A DNA stretch of 64,000 nucleotides. Source: CALAEC01 sp050692915. GTDB taxonomy: Bacteria > Actinomycetota > UBA4738 > CALAEC01. The stretch lies in NCBI GenBank assembly GCA_050692915.1, contig JBOGVU010000003.1:1-64000 (forward strand), written 5' to 3'. Numbering within the stretch: position 1 is the stretch's first letter; every line of letters starts with the position of its first letter. Positions 1 through 7,485 of the stretch are shown piece after piece. The notes below the pieces were generated by a model. That model was not told the origin of the DNA. It was given only the letters and a program-made list of their open reading frames with translations, and ran no database searches. Made by a program: the position numbers and the translations under genes.

Positions 1-433
1 GCCGGAACCTGTCGGCCGCCTCGGCCTCCATGGGCGCTTCCTGCGGGGCCGCCGGCGCGCCCTCGGCCCCGGCGTCTCCCGAGGTCGCGGCGGGGTCTCC
101 GTTCTCATCCCCGGACAGGGAGGTCACCACCACGATTCCCCCCGCCACCAGGACTGCCGCGGCGGCCACCGGGGCCAGCACCCGCCAGACGCGGGCGCCG
201 CCGGGGGCGGCTCGGGCCTGCCGGCGGACGGCCATGCCCAGTCCCGCCGGCGCCTCGAGCTCGGGTAGGACGGCCAGGGCCTCCCGGGCGCCACGGGCCA
301 GGATCACCTCGTCGCGGCACCGCTGGCACACGGCGAGGTGGGTCTCGACCCGGGAACGATTCTCTGGGCCGAGCGTCCCCTCGGCGTACTCCGCCAGCAG
401 CTCGTCGGGATGGATGTTGGGCTCGGTCGTCAC
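1..433 (-). CDS. Zinc-binding anti-sigma factor, C-terminus beyond the window
   Basis: This gene runs off the left edge; 144 residues are visible. The GTG start lies inside the stop of the upstream sigma gene (GTGA overlap), so the two are translationally coupled. Residues 32-39 read HLAVCQRC, the HxxxCxxC motif of the ZAS anti-sigma family, with a further His at residue 8. A membrane segment follows near residues 88-107 (VLAPVAAAAVLVAGGIVVV), then an acidic, Ala/Pro-rich external stretch. Family knowledge says such proteins hold the neighbouring ECF sigma factor at the membrane until a signal, often redox or envelope stress, releases it. The pairing with the sigma factor is an inference from adjacency. 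It corresponds in position to the anti-sigma gene after sigM in actinobacterial oriC regions. Confidence 0.85.
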   Translation of the reverse strand, partial: MTTEPNIHPDELLAEYAEGTLGPENRSRVETHLAVCQRCRDEVILARGAREALAVLPELEAPAGLGMAVRRQARAAPGGARVWRVLAPVAAAAVLVAGGIVVVTSLSGDENGDPAATSGDAGAEGAPAAPQEAPMEAEAADRFR

Positions 434-999
434 GTCGTCTCCTGGAGGTTCGACGGGCTGGACCCCCCCGGGTGTTCCCCGCGGAGCGCCCTGGCCAGGG
501 CCAGCCGCCCTCGGTGGATCCGGGACTTCACCGTGCCCAGGGGGGCGCCCAGGCTCTCGGCGATCTCCTCATACGGGACGCCCTGGACGTCGTGGAGGAC
601 CAGCGCCGCCCTGAACTCCTCGGGCACCTCGAGGAGGGCTCGCTGGACGTCCACGGCCGCGGCCGTGGACTCGGTGGTGTCCGGCGCCGGGGGTGGCTCC
701 AGGTCCTCGTCGGGTGCCGGCCCCTCCCGGGCCCGCTTCCGGAGGGCGTCGTGGCACACGTTCACGGCCACCCGGTGGAGCCACGTGGTGAACGCGGAGG
801 TCCCTCGGAAACCGCTCAGCTTCCGGAGGCAGATCAGCCAGGTCTCTTGGGACGCGTCGGCGGCGTCCTCGGCCCGGCCGAGCATCCGGTACGCGAGGTT
901 GTAGACGCGCCGCTCGTGCCGCTCCATCAGCGCGGTGAACGCCGTCCGATCACCCCGGAGGTACCGGCCGACGAGCTCGCTGTCGGGAGCCTCGCTCAC
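430..999 (-). CDS. ECF sigma factor, SigM-like
   Basis: This is a 189-residue sigma-70 family factor of ECF size. Region 2 is seen around residues 35-60 (YNLAYRMLGRAEDAADASQE), with the usual aromatic/acidic core-binding face. Region 4 is at residues 118-170, including YEEIAESLGAPLGTVKSRI, a helix-turn-helix for the -35 element. An acidic, proline-rich linker separates them. The start overlaps the kinase stop (ATGA) and its own stop overlaps the anti-sigma start. It therefore sits in one operon with MurJ, the kinase and the anti-sigma gene, which suggests an envelope-stress regulon. The SigM label rests on gene order (cca to murJ to sigma to anti-sigma); no promoter evidence for its regulon is visible here. 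Confidence 0.92.
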   Translation of the reverse strand: MSEAPDSELVGRYLRGDRTAFTALMERHERRVYNLAYRMLGRAEDAADASQETWLICLRKLSGFRGTSAFTTWLHRVAVNVCHDALRKRAREGPAPDEDLEPPPAPDTTESTAAAVDVQRALLEVPEEFRAALVLHDVQGVPYEEIAESLGAPLGTVKSRIHRGRLALARALRGEHPGGSSPSNLQETT

Positions 1000-2468
1000 G
1001 GCGCGAACACCTCGACCTCGTTGACGTAGGCGCGGTACCTGTCCTCGACGGGGACGAGCTCCGTCAGCCAGATCAGGAGGTACGGTGTCTGCACGCCGTT
1101 GAGGTCGATCTCCGTCACCGGCCCTGCCGCCTGCGAGGCCAGCGGCACGCCGTCGGTGTCGAAAGCCTCAGGCGAGTCCGAGGCGTAGACGCTGAATTCG
1201 AAGCCCGGGGTCGCGGTCTCGAGCCGTAGCCCCGCGACCACCGAGGACTCCGGGATCTCCAGAACGATCCCGACGCCCTCCTTGTCCATGTCAGCGTTCT
1301 CGTAGCCTTCGGTCGTCCAGTAGCTGTCGGGATTCCCGTCGGTCGCGTCGGGGACGGTGTCGTCGTGCTCGCCGTCGCCGCCCTCCGGATCGTACGAGGC
1401 GACTGCGACGGTTTCCAGGAGACTGGGCTGGGTGTCCTCGCCGTCCCCGCCACCGTTCTGCCCGGACCGGCCGTCCTCCAGAACCTGGCCGAGGATCCAG
1501 AAGCCGCCCACAGCCAGCGCGGCCACGAGCAGGACCAGGAGCGGGACCACGAACCACGAGCGGACCGGTGACGGCCCGGGCTCCGGCTCGGCGGCCGGCA
1601 CGAACGGTGGGGGGATCGGCGACCCGTCCGAGGGGACGGCCCGTTCGAGGGCCTCGGCCATCTCCTCCGTGGTCTGGTACCGGTCGTCCGGGTCGCGGGC
1701 TAACGCGCGCAGCACCACATCGTTGAGCTGGCGGGAGATCCCGGACCGGAGGGCCCGCGGCGGGACCGGGTCCTTGCTCAGCCGCATGGTCGCGGTGGCG
1801 ATGTGCGTGTCCGCCTGGAACGGGGTCCGGCCGGTCAGCGCCTCGTACAGGACGATCCCCGTCGAGTACAGGTCGGCCCGGGCGTCGACCGGCCCGCCGG
1901 TCACCTGCTCGGGGGCCAGGTACCGGGAGGTTCCCAGCAGGTTGCCGGTGGTGGTCAGGTCGTCGCCGGCGAACGCCGCCTTGGCGATGCCGAAGTCGGT
2001 GACCTTCACGTACCCGTCCCGGTCGATCAGGATGTTGCCCGGCTTCACGTCGCGGTGGACAACGCCGTGACGATGGGCGTGGCCGAGACCCTGGAGGGTG
2101 CTCCGGACCATCCGCGCGGCCTCCTCGGGGTCGAGGGTGCCCCGCTCGGCCAGGAGGGACTCGAGCGTGCGCCCCTCGAACAGCTCCATGACGATGAAGC
2201 TGACGCCGCCGTCGATACCGGTGTCGAATACCCTGACGACTGCTGGATGGGTCAGCCGTGCGGCGGCCACGGCCTCGAGGCGGAACCGGTCGAAGAGGTC
2301 GGGGTCCCGGGCCAGATGGTCGTGGAGGACCTTGACGGCCACGGGCCTGCCCAGGACCTCGTCGCGGGCTCGCCAGACGGTGCCCATCCCGCCCGAGGCG
2401 ATCTCGTCCTCGAGCTCGTACCGTCCCTCGAGCCGCCGACCGACCAGGCGCTTCTCCTCGGCGTCCAC
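996..2468 (-). CDS. Transmembrane Ser/Thr protein kinase with carbohydrate-binding-like ectodomain
   Basis: This is a 490-residue Hanks-type kinase. All catalytic elements are present: glycine loop ASGGMGTV at 24-31, Lys46, Glu65 of helix C, the HRDVKPGN loop with Asp140, DFG with Asp158, and an APE-type LAPEQ. A proline-rich linker leads to one membrane helix at about 306-330. Outside lies a roughly 130-residue domain (from VAVASYDPEGG to the end) of the F5/8C, galactose-binding-like type. The same order, kinase fold - membrane helix - such an ectodomain, forms the C-terminal part of mycobacterial MviN (MurJ), where the kinase is a pseudokinase that binds FhaA. Here it is a separate gene two positions after murJ and looks active. 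It overlaps the sigma gene by ATGA. Confidence 0.93.
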   Translation of the reverse strand: MDAEEKRLVGRRLEGRYELEDEIASGGMGTVWRARDEVLGRPVAVKVLHDHLARDPDLFDRFRLEAVAAARLTHPAVVRVFDTGIDGGVSFIVMELFEGRTLESLLAERGTLDPEEAARMVRSTLQGLGHAHRHGVVHRDVKPGNILIDRDGYVKVTDFGIAKAAFAGDDLTTTGNLLGTSRYLAPEQVTGGPVDARADLYSTGIVLYEALTGRTPFQADTHIATATMRLSKDPVPPRALRSGISRQLNDVVLRALARDPDDRYQTTEEMAEALERAVPSDGSPIPPPFVPAAEPEPGPSPVRSWFVVPLLVLLVAALAVGGFWILGQVLEDGRSGQNGGGDGEDTQPSLLETVAVASYDPEGGDGEHDDTVPDATDGNPDSYWTTEGYENADMDKEGVGIVLEIPESSVVAGLRLETATPGFEFSVYASDSPEAFDTDGVPLASQAAGPVTEIDLNGVQTPYLLIWLTELVPVEDRYRAYVNEVEVFAP

Positions 2469-2510
2469 GGGAGGTCAGTGTACGCGGCCCGTTCGGTGGG
2501 TCGACGGACC

Positions 2511-2921
2511 CTACACGTCGGGCGTGGGTGGTTCGGCGGTGACCTGCGTCCTGGCCAGCGTGAGGTCCTCCAGGAAGCCGATCATGTGGACGTATAGTGT
2601 GTCGGCCCGCTTGGTGAGCACTACGGTGAACCGTCCGTCCTGGTGGCACTGGTACGACCGGACCCTGGCCCGCGAGTCCTTGTCGTGCGCGGTGACGGTG
2701 GCGACCTCTCCGGCGCCACTGCAGTCCCTGCTCTGCATGAGCTGCGCGGCCCCTGCCGTGGCCGCGGACTCGGCCACGTCCTGGACCCGCAGCCTTGTGA
2801 ACATGATGCTCCCGCCCTCGATCAGGAGGGTCCCGACCACGACCAGGCCGAGGATCGCCTTGACGAGGAACGATACGACGATGCCGCGCTCGTCGGCGAG
2901 GGCGGCGCGCAGGGTCATCAT
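2511..2921 (-). CDS. Small Tad/TadE-like single-pass membrane protein
   Basis: The product is 136 residues, starting with tandem ATGs inside the murJ stop (ATGA overlap). The N-terminus has a short cytoplasmic stretch, a membrane helix at about 14-36 (IVVSFLVKAILGLVVVGTLL) and then an amphipathic segment, TRLRVQDVAESAATAGAAQL. That segment resembles the post-membrane helix of Tad/TadE/TadG pilus-associated proteins, where a run of Asp/Ala residues follows the anchor. The rest is a short external domain with two cysteines that could form a disulfide. No prepilin cleavage motif is clear. The function is unknown. Its position between murJ and the kinase, with tight spacing on both sides, suggests an envelope role. 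Confidence 0.75.
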   Translation of the reverse strand: MMTLRAALADERGIVVSFLVKAILGLVVVGTLLIEGGSIMFTRLRVQDVAESAATAGAAQLMQSRDCSGAGEVATVTAHDKDSRARVRSYQCHQDGRFTVVLTKRADTLYVHMIGFLEDLTLARTQVTAEPPTPDV

Positions 2922-4510
2922 CGGCGCCGCCGGGCGGCTACGGTCCGTCTCACCAGCTCGAACTCCTCGATCCGGAAGAGCAGGGCCGCGCCGATGAAGA
3001 TTATAAGTCCCCCAACGACTCCCGCCCCTACCTGCGCGATCTGTCCGCCGAGAGTATCGGTCGCGAGAGCCCCGGACATGAGGCGGGCGGCGCCCCAAGC
3101 GGCAGCTCCGGTCAGTGCGGCCGCCGCGAGGATCCGGCCGAGCCCGGAGGCCAGCGCCCGTCCCTCCAGGCCCTCCAGCTTTCGCCGCAGGAGCAGCGCG
3201 GCCGCGGTGGCGGCGAAGAGGTAGGCGAGCGAGTGGCCCAGGGCCAGGCCTCGCACGCCCAGGGCAGGGAACAGGACCAGGTTCGCCACGATGTTGAGGC
3301 CCACGGCGAACACGTTGATGAGCGCCGGGGTCCGGGTGTCCTGCATGGCGTAGAAGGCCCGCAGGCACAGGAGGAACGCGGAGAACGGGAACAGGCCGAT
3401 GGCGAAGAACGTCAGGACGCCGGACACGAGCTCGGTCGACCGGGCCCCGGCGACGCCGTGCTCCAGGAGCACGCGCACGATGGGCTCCGCCAGGACGAGG
3501 TAGCCGGCGGCGGCGGGCAGCACCACGAACGCCGAGGCCCGGATGCCCCGGGCCAGGTCCCGCCGGAAGTCGGCGCGATCGCCCCGGACCCAGTCCTCGG
3601 AGAGCGACGGCAGGAGCGCGGTCATGATCGAGACCGAGAAGATCGCGTGAGGGAGCTGGAAGAAGATGAACGCGGCTTGGTACGCGGTGAACCCGCCCCG
3701 AGCCCCCCCGGCCAGCACGATCACCACCAGCAGCCCGACCTGGTTGATGACCACGTACAGGACCGCCCACCCCGACAGCCGGACCAGGGAGCGGACGGCC
3801 GGATCCCGCCGGTCGAACCGCCACCGCCACCGGAACCCGATCCGCCGGAGTGACGGCCACAGGGCCAACGTCATGACCGCCACCCCCGCCGTGGCCCCGA
3901 TGGCCAGCACGAGCCTCTGGGTGCCGGACACCGTGGTCTGGGTCGGCGTGGGGGGACCCGGGAGGAGCGCGAAGATCACGAACGACGCAATCACCACGAG
4001 GTTGTTGAGGATCGGGGCGAACATCGGCAGCGCGAACCGCCGGTGCGCGTTCAGCATCCCGGTGGCCACGGCACCCAGGCCGTACAGAACGATCTGGGGC
4101 ATGAAGAACCGGAGGAACACGGTGGCCAGGTCCTGGACCGCCGCCCGCTGGGCTTCCGGCACCCGGAGCGTGTACAGGCCCACGATCCACGGGGCCAGCA
4201 GGATCCCCAGGATCATCACCGCGCCCAGGACCACCAGGGCCACGGTCATGACGGCCTGTGCCGACCGCCACGCGTCCTCGCGGCTACGGGTGGTGAGCTG
4301 CTGGACGAACACCGGCACGAAGATCGAGGTGAGGATCCCGCCGAGGATCAGCTCGTACACGATGTTCGGGATGTTGTTGGCGACGTTGTACGAGTCGGCC
4401 AGCCGGGACTCGGCCACCCCGAGGGCGAACGCCATCGCCGCGACCCTTAGGAACCCGGTGACCCTGGACAGCGTGGTGCCCACGGCCATGAGCGCGGTGC
4501 TCCGAACCAA
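2918..4510 (-). CDS. murJ: Lipid II flippase MurJ
   Basis: This 530-residue integral membrane protein of the MVF/MOP superfamily would move lipid II across the membrane for peptidoglycan synthesis. The N-terminus carries the family hallmarks: TTLSRVTGFLRVAAMAFALG, then the conserved ADSYNVANNIPNIVYELILG region. About 14 hydrophobic segments follow. The length matches stand-alone MurJ rather than the long actinobacterial MviN fusion, because the protein ends after the last membrane helices with a basic tail (RRTVAARRRR). The start lies 65 bp after the DUF6049 gene and the end overlaps the Tad-like gene. The kinase and ectodomain that are fused to MurJ in mycobacteria are encoded separately downstream. 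Confidence 0.96.
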   Translation of the reverse strand: MVRSTALMAVGTTLSRVTGFLRVAAMAFALGVAESRLADSYNVANNIPNIVYELILGGILTSIFVPVFVQQLTTRSREDAWRSAQAVMTVALVVLGAVMILGILLAPWIVGLYTLRVPEAQRAAVQDLATVFLRFFMPQIVLYGLGAVATGMLNAHRRFALPMFAPILNNLVVIASFVIFALLPGPPTPTQTTVSGTQRLVLAIGATAGVAVMTLALWPSLRRIGFRWRWRFDRRDPAVRSLVRLSGWAVLYVVINQVGLLVVIVLAGGARGGFTAYQAAFIFFQLPHAIFSVSIMTALLPSLSEDWVRGDRADFRRDLARGIRASAFVVLPAAAGYLVLAEPIVRVLLEHGVAGARSTELVSGVLTFFAIGLFPFSAFLLCLRAFYAMQDTRTPALINVFAVGLNIVANLVLFPALGVRGLALGHSLAYLFAATAAALLLRRKLEGLEGRALASGLGRILAAAALTGAAAWGAARLMSGALATDTLGGQIAQVGAGVVGGLIIFIGAALLFRIEEFELVRRTVAARRRR

Positions 4511-4575
4511 ACCCTGGGGGGTGGCGCCGTCGACGGGGACCGGAGTGAGGGGGCCGGGCTCCTCGTCCGACGGGG

Positions 4576-6594
4576 TCAGGCGTTCCGGCGGGACAGGAGC
4601 CTCCTAACCCACCACAGCGCTAGGAACAGCGCGGCGCCGGTGGTGATCAGCAGGGCGATGCGGTTGTAGGCGGTCGAGCGGACCACGATCCTCGACGAGC
4701 CGATGGGGACCCCGTCCGGGGTCTCCAGCTCGACCCGCACCGGGAACCGCCCGGTGGTCTGGGCCCGGACCGGGAACACGAACTGCTGGACCGGCCGCTC
4801 GAGCGGCACGACCTGGCTGCGGCCCCCGACGAACTGCAGCCGAGTCGAGCGCAGGATCAATCGGACCCGCACCGGGTAGCCGGCATCGTTGCGGAGCGTG
4901 ACCGGGATGATCCCGCCCTGCGAGGTCAGGGTGATGGAGCTGGCCAGCGGGGGATGGATCTTCTCGAGCTCGGCGTTCACGGCGGAACGGACCGACCCGA
5001 TCAGGGCCAGCCGGTCGACCTCGTGGCCGGCCAGGTAACGCGACTGCGACAGCAACAGGCCCCGGCGGAGCTGGTCGAGGAGGGGGGACTGGTCGGCCAT
5101 CGAGGCCAGGGCGTCCACATCCGCCCGGCCCGCGTCGAGACCGGCCACCACCGAGGACGAGAAGCCGGGGGCCCTGGAAGCCGCCTGGAGCTCCCGGGGC
5201 TCCGTTGGATCGTCGGGCGGCGGCTGACCCACCGCCACGCGGGTGGCCTTCACCCCGCGCAGCCACCGGATGCCCGACGGCACCTCCAGACCATCCAGGA
5301 AGACCCTGAGGAACCGGCCGGGCGGCAGTTCGCCCTCGCCGAACACCACGGCCACGCCGCGAGGGATCGAGGGGCGCTCGAAATAGATCGCCGAGAGCTC
5401 GCCGATCGTCCACATCGCCGAGAGCGCGGGGTCCTGGTCCGCGGCGGCCGTCCGCTCCTCCACCACGGGATCGGGGGTCACGACCGTCAGGGATCCCTCG
5501 GCCGCCCGGGCCGCCCCGTGGGGGGTCATGGCCAGGCCCTCCGGTGGCGGGAAGGCGTCGGCGTCGGCCAGGAGGGCTTCGGTTGTGCCGTCCTCGCTCA
5601 GGATCCTCGGGAGCTCGAAGAGCGACTCGTCGGTGAGGGCCGAGGCGGGGGGGCGGAAGATCGTCTGGGACGGGACCGCGCCCAGCACGGCCTCCGCCAC
5701 CGCGCGGCCTCGATCGATCTGCCCGGTGAGATCGTCCTCCAGCCCCGCCTCGATGATCGACGGGACCGACGGCGATGCGTACGGCAGGGCCACGAGCTCG
5801 GTGGTGTCGGTCCGCCGGGCCACCTCCCTGATCCGGTCGAGCAGATCACCGGCCGCCACCGCCGTGGGATCCTCGGGCGGGCGCTCCTCCACGCCCTCGC
5901 CCGCGATGACGCGGAACCCGTCCCGCATGTCGGCCAGGGCCTCGAGGAGCAGCGGGGAGACGACCACGGTCAACGGGGCGGTCGTGTCCTCGAGGGCCCC
6001 GACGATCACGTCGAGCCGTCCACCCGGCAGGATCTGTTCCTCGATCTCCGAGTCGAGCAGCGCACCGTCGGCCCGGATCCGCACGGGGGCATCGAGCACG
6101 AAGCACGCCGCCACGTCGAGCGGAGCCAGCGGCGGATCCATCACGAACACGAGCGCGGACCGTATCTCGGCCAGTTGGGCGTCGGCCGACCGCAGCTCGA
6201 CGGTCACGGGATAGAGAGCGTTCTCCGTCCGCTCCACCAGGAACGCCAGGCGTTCCCACGCCGCCTCGAACGAGCGCGTGGCCCCCGGCGCGAGCCCGCC
6301 CCGGAGCGGGAACACCTTGATCCCCAGCGGCGAGATCGGGCCGGCCCGGAGCACCTCGGCGTAGTCCGACCTGGTCCGGGCCGCCGACCACACGGTCACC
6401 GCCAGGCTCAGGTCTTCGAACGGCGTGGTCGTGTGGTTGATGGCCCGAACCTCCACCTCGAACGGGTCTTCGGCCGTGGCGAAGGGAGTCTGGTCCACAA
6501 GCAGCAGCCGCACCGCCGGCTCCTCCTGGGCCGCCGCCGGCGCCACCGCGAGCGTCGCAGACGCGGCCACCGCGAGCGCCAGGAGCCGCCTCAT
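4576..6594 (-). CDS. DUF6049 family secreted membrane-anchored protein
   Basis: The product has 672 residues. It begins with a clear signal peptide (MRRLLALAVAASATLAVAPA, then AQ), has a long extracytoplasmic region, and ends in one membrane helix (about 637-660) with a basic tail, so nearly the whole protein faces outward. The ectodomain contains stretches that look like Ig-like beta domains near both ends (EDPFEVEVRAINHTT at the start; GRFPVRVELETPDGVPIG near the end). The position between the NUDIX gene and murJ matches the actinobacterial gene known as Rv3909 in M. tuberculosis, whose biochemical role is not established. The ATG is inside the NUDIX stop (ATGA). Confidence 0.88.
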   Translation of the reverse strand: MRRLLALAVAASATLAVAPAAAQEEPAVRLLLVDQTPFATAEDPFEVEVRAINHTTTPFEDLSLAVTVWSAARTRSDYAEVLRAGPISPLGIKVFPLRGGLAPGATRSFEAAWERLAFLVERTENALYPVTVELRSADAQLAEIRSALVFVMDPPLAPLDVAACFVLDAPVRIRADGALLDSEIEEQILPGGRLDVIVGALEDTTAPLTVVVSPLLLEALADMRDGFRVIAGEGVEERPPEDPTAVAAGDLLDRIREVARRTDTTELVALPYASPSVPSIIEAGLEDDLTGQIDRGRAVAEAVLGAVPSQTIFRPPASALTDESLFELPRILSEDGTTEALLADADAFPPPEGLAMTPHGAARAAEGSLTVVTPDPVVEERTAAADQDPALSAMWTIGELSAIYFERPSIPRGVAVVFGEGELPPGRFLRVFLDGLEVPSGIRWLRGVKATRVAVGQPPPDDPTEPRELQAASRAPGFSSSVVAGLDAGRADVDALASMADQSPLLDQLRRGLLLSQSRYLAGHEVDRLALIGSVRSAVNAELEKIHPPLASSITLTSQGGIIPVTLRNDAGYPVRVRLILRSTRLQFVGGRSQVVPLERPVQQFVFPVRAQTTGRFPVRVELETPDGVPIGSSRIVVRSTAYNRIALLITTGAALFLALWWVRRLLSRRNA

Positions 6595-7019
6595 CCGGTC
6601 ACCGCCTGCGTGGCCTTCTGGATGACCTCCTTCTCGGAGTCGAACCCGGCCACGTTCGTGGCCTCCTCCAGGGGGAACCACCGGACCTCCTCCATCTCCC
6701 GGTCGCGAGGCCCCGGGGGCTCGTCGTCCGCGTCCATCAGGAAGAAGTGCACGGTCTTGCGGATCCGGGTCCCCTCCCACACGAACCAGTAGGAGACGTC
6801 CCCCAGTGGCGCCCTGGCCGTCCCCCGATGCCCGGTCTCCTCCCGCACCTCCCGGACCGCGGCCTCCTCGGGCGACTCGCCCTCCTCGACCAGTCCCTTG
6901 GGAAGCCCCCACACGAGGTCCCCTCGCCTGGTCCGGCGCGAGGCCAGGAGGATCTCGGGGCCGTGGGGGCCCTCCCTGACGAGGACACCCCCGGCCGACA
7001 CCTGGCGCCGGGTCTTCAT
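6591..7019 (-). CDS. NUDIX hydrolase
   Basis: This is a 142-residue NUDIX-fold protein. The Nudix box is intact at about 42-64: GLVEEGESPEEAAVREVREE followed by TG, matching Gx5Ex7REUxEExGU, which binds the catalytic divalent metal. The sequence SAGGVLVREG before it and WGLPKG at the box edge are typical. The substrate cannot be read from the sequence; relatives cleave diadenosine polyphosphates, ADP-ribose or oxidised nucleotides. It is coupled to both neighbours by ATGA overlaps. The cca-NUDIX-DUF6049-murJ order is conserved in actinobacteria. No membrane segments are seen. Confidence 0.92.
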   Translation of the reverse strand: MKTRRQVSAGGVLVREGPHGPEILLASRRTRRGDLVWGLPKGLVEEGESPEEAAVREVREETGHRGTARAPLGDVSYWFVWEGTRIRKTVHFFLMDADDEPPGPRDREMEEVRWFPLEEATNVAGFDSEKEVIQKATQAVTG

Positions 7020-7480
7020 CGAGCCACCCTGGCCACCTTGGCCCCGGTGGCCCGAACGAGATCGTCGGGTCGGATCTTCAGCATGGTCGACGGCTCGCCG
7101 CCGGCAAGGTACAGGACCTCCTGCTCGGCCAGCGTTCGATCCAGGATCACCCTCGTCCCCTTCGGCAGGCCGACCGGCGGGACGGCCTCGGCCAGGAAGT
7201 CCGTCAGCTCCGCGACCCGGTCGGGGCCGAGCTCGGTGAGCGTGGGGGAGGGCGTGGCCACCGCCAGCCGGCGGAGGTCGGGTGTGGCGCTCGCCGGAAG
7301 CACCGCGGCCACGAGCCCCTTGGCCGCCTCCAGGACGACCACCCGGCCCACCTGGTTCGGGGGCAGGCCGAGCACCGCGGCCGTGCGCTCGGGCGTACGA
7401 AGCCGGCCCCGCACGGGCACCAGCTCGTGGGGGATGTCTCGTTCCAGGAGGTGGTTGTGGACGTCGACGCTGGTCCGCAT
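7016..7480 (-). CDS. YbaK/EbsC-type aminoacyl-tRNA deacylase
   Basis: This is a 154-residue protein of the YbaK/ProX fold, the trans-editing domains that deacylate mischarged tRNAs such as Cys- or Ala-tRNA(Pro). Visible hallmarks are HNHLLERDIPHEL at the start, the conserved lysine-containing segment VVLEAAKGLVAAVLPAS, and the C-terminal GGEPSTMLKIRPDDLVRAT. I chose the ATG at 7480, which begins 5 nt after the cca stop. An upstream GTG-side start at 7516 would add 12 residues and overlap cca by 31 nt. The placement next to CCA transferase fits a tRNA quality role. The exact mischarged substrate is not known. Confidence 0.85.
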   Translation of the reverse strand: MRTSVDVHNHLLERDIPHELVPVRGRLRTPERTAAVLGLPPNQVGRVVVLEAAKGLVAAVLPASATPDLRRLAVATPSPTLTELGPDRVAELTDFLAEAVPPVGLPKGTRVILDRTLAEQEVLYLAGGEPSTMLKIRPDDLVRATGAKVARVAR

Positions 7481-7485
7481 GGCCG

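Noticed and set aside
4954..6792. Long plus-strand reading frame antisense to the DUF6049 gene
   Set aside because: It mirrors the codon structure of the real gene in a 70 percent G+C sequence, is rich in Arg/His/Gly/Pro, and has no domain or ribosome binding site.
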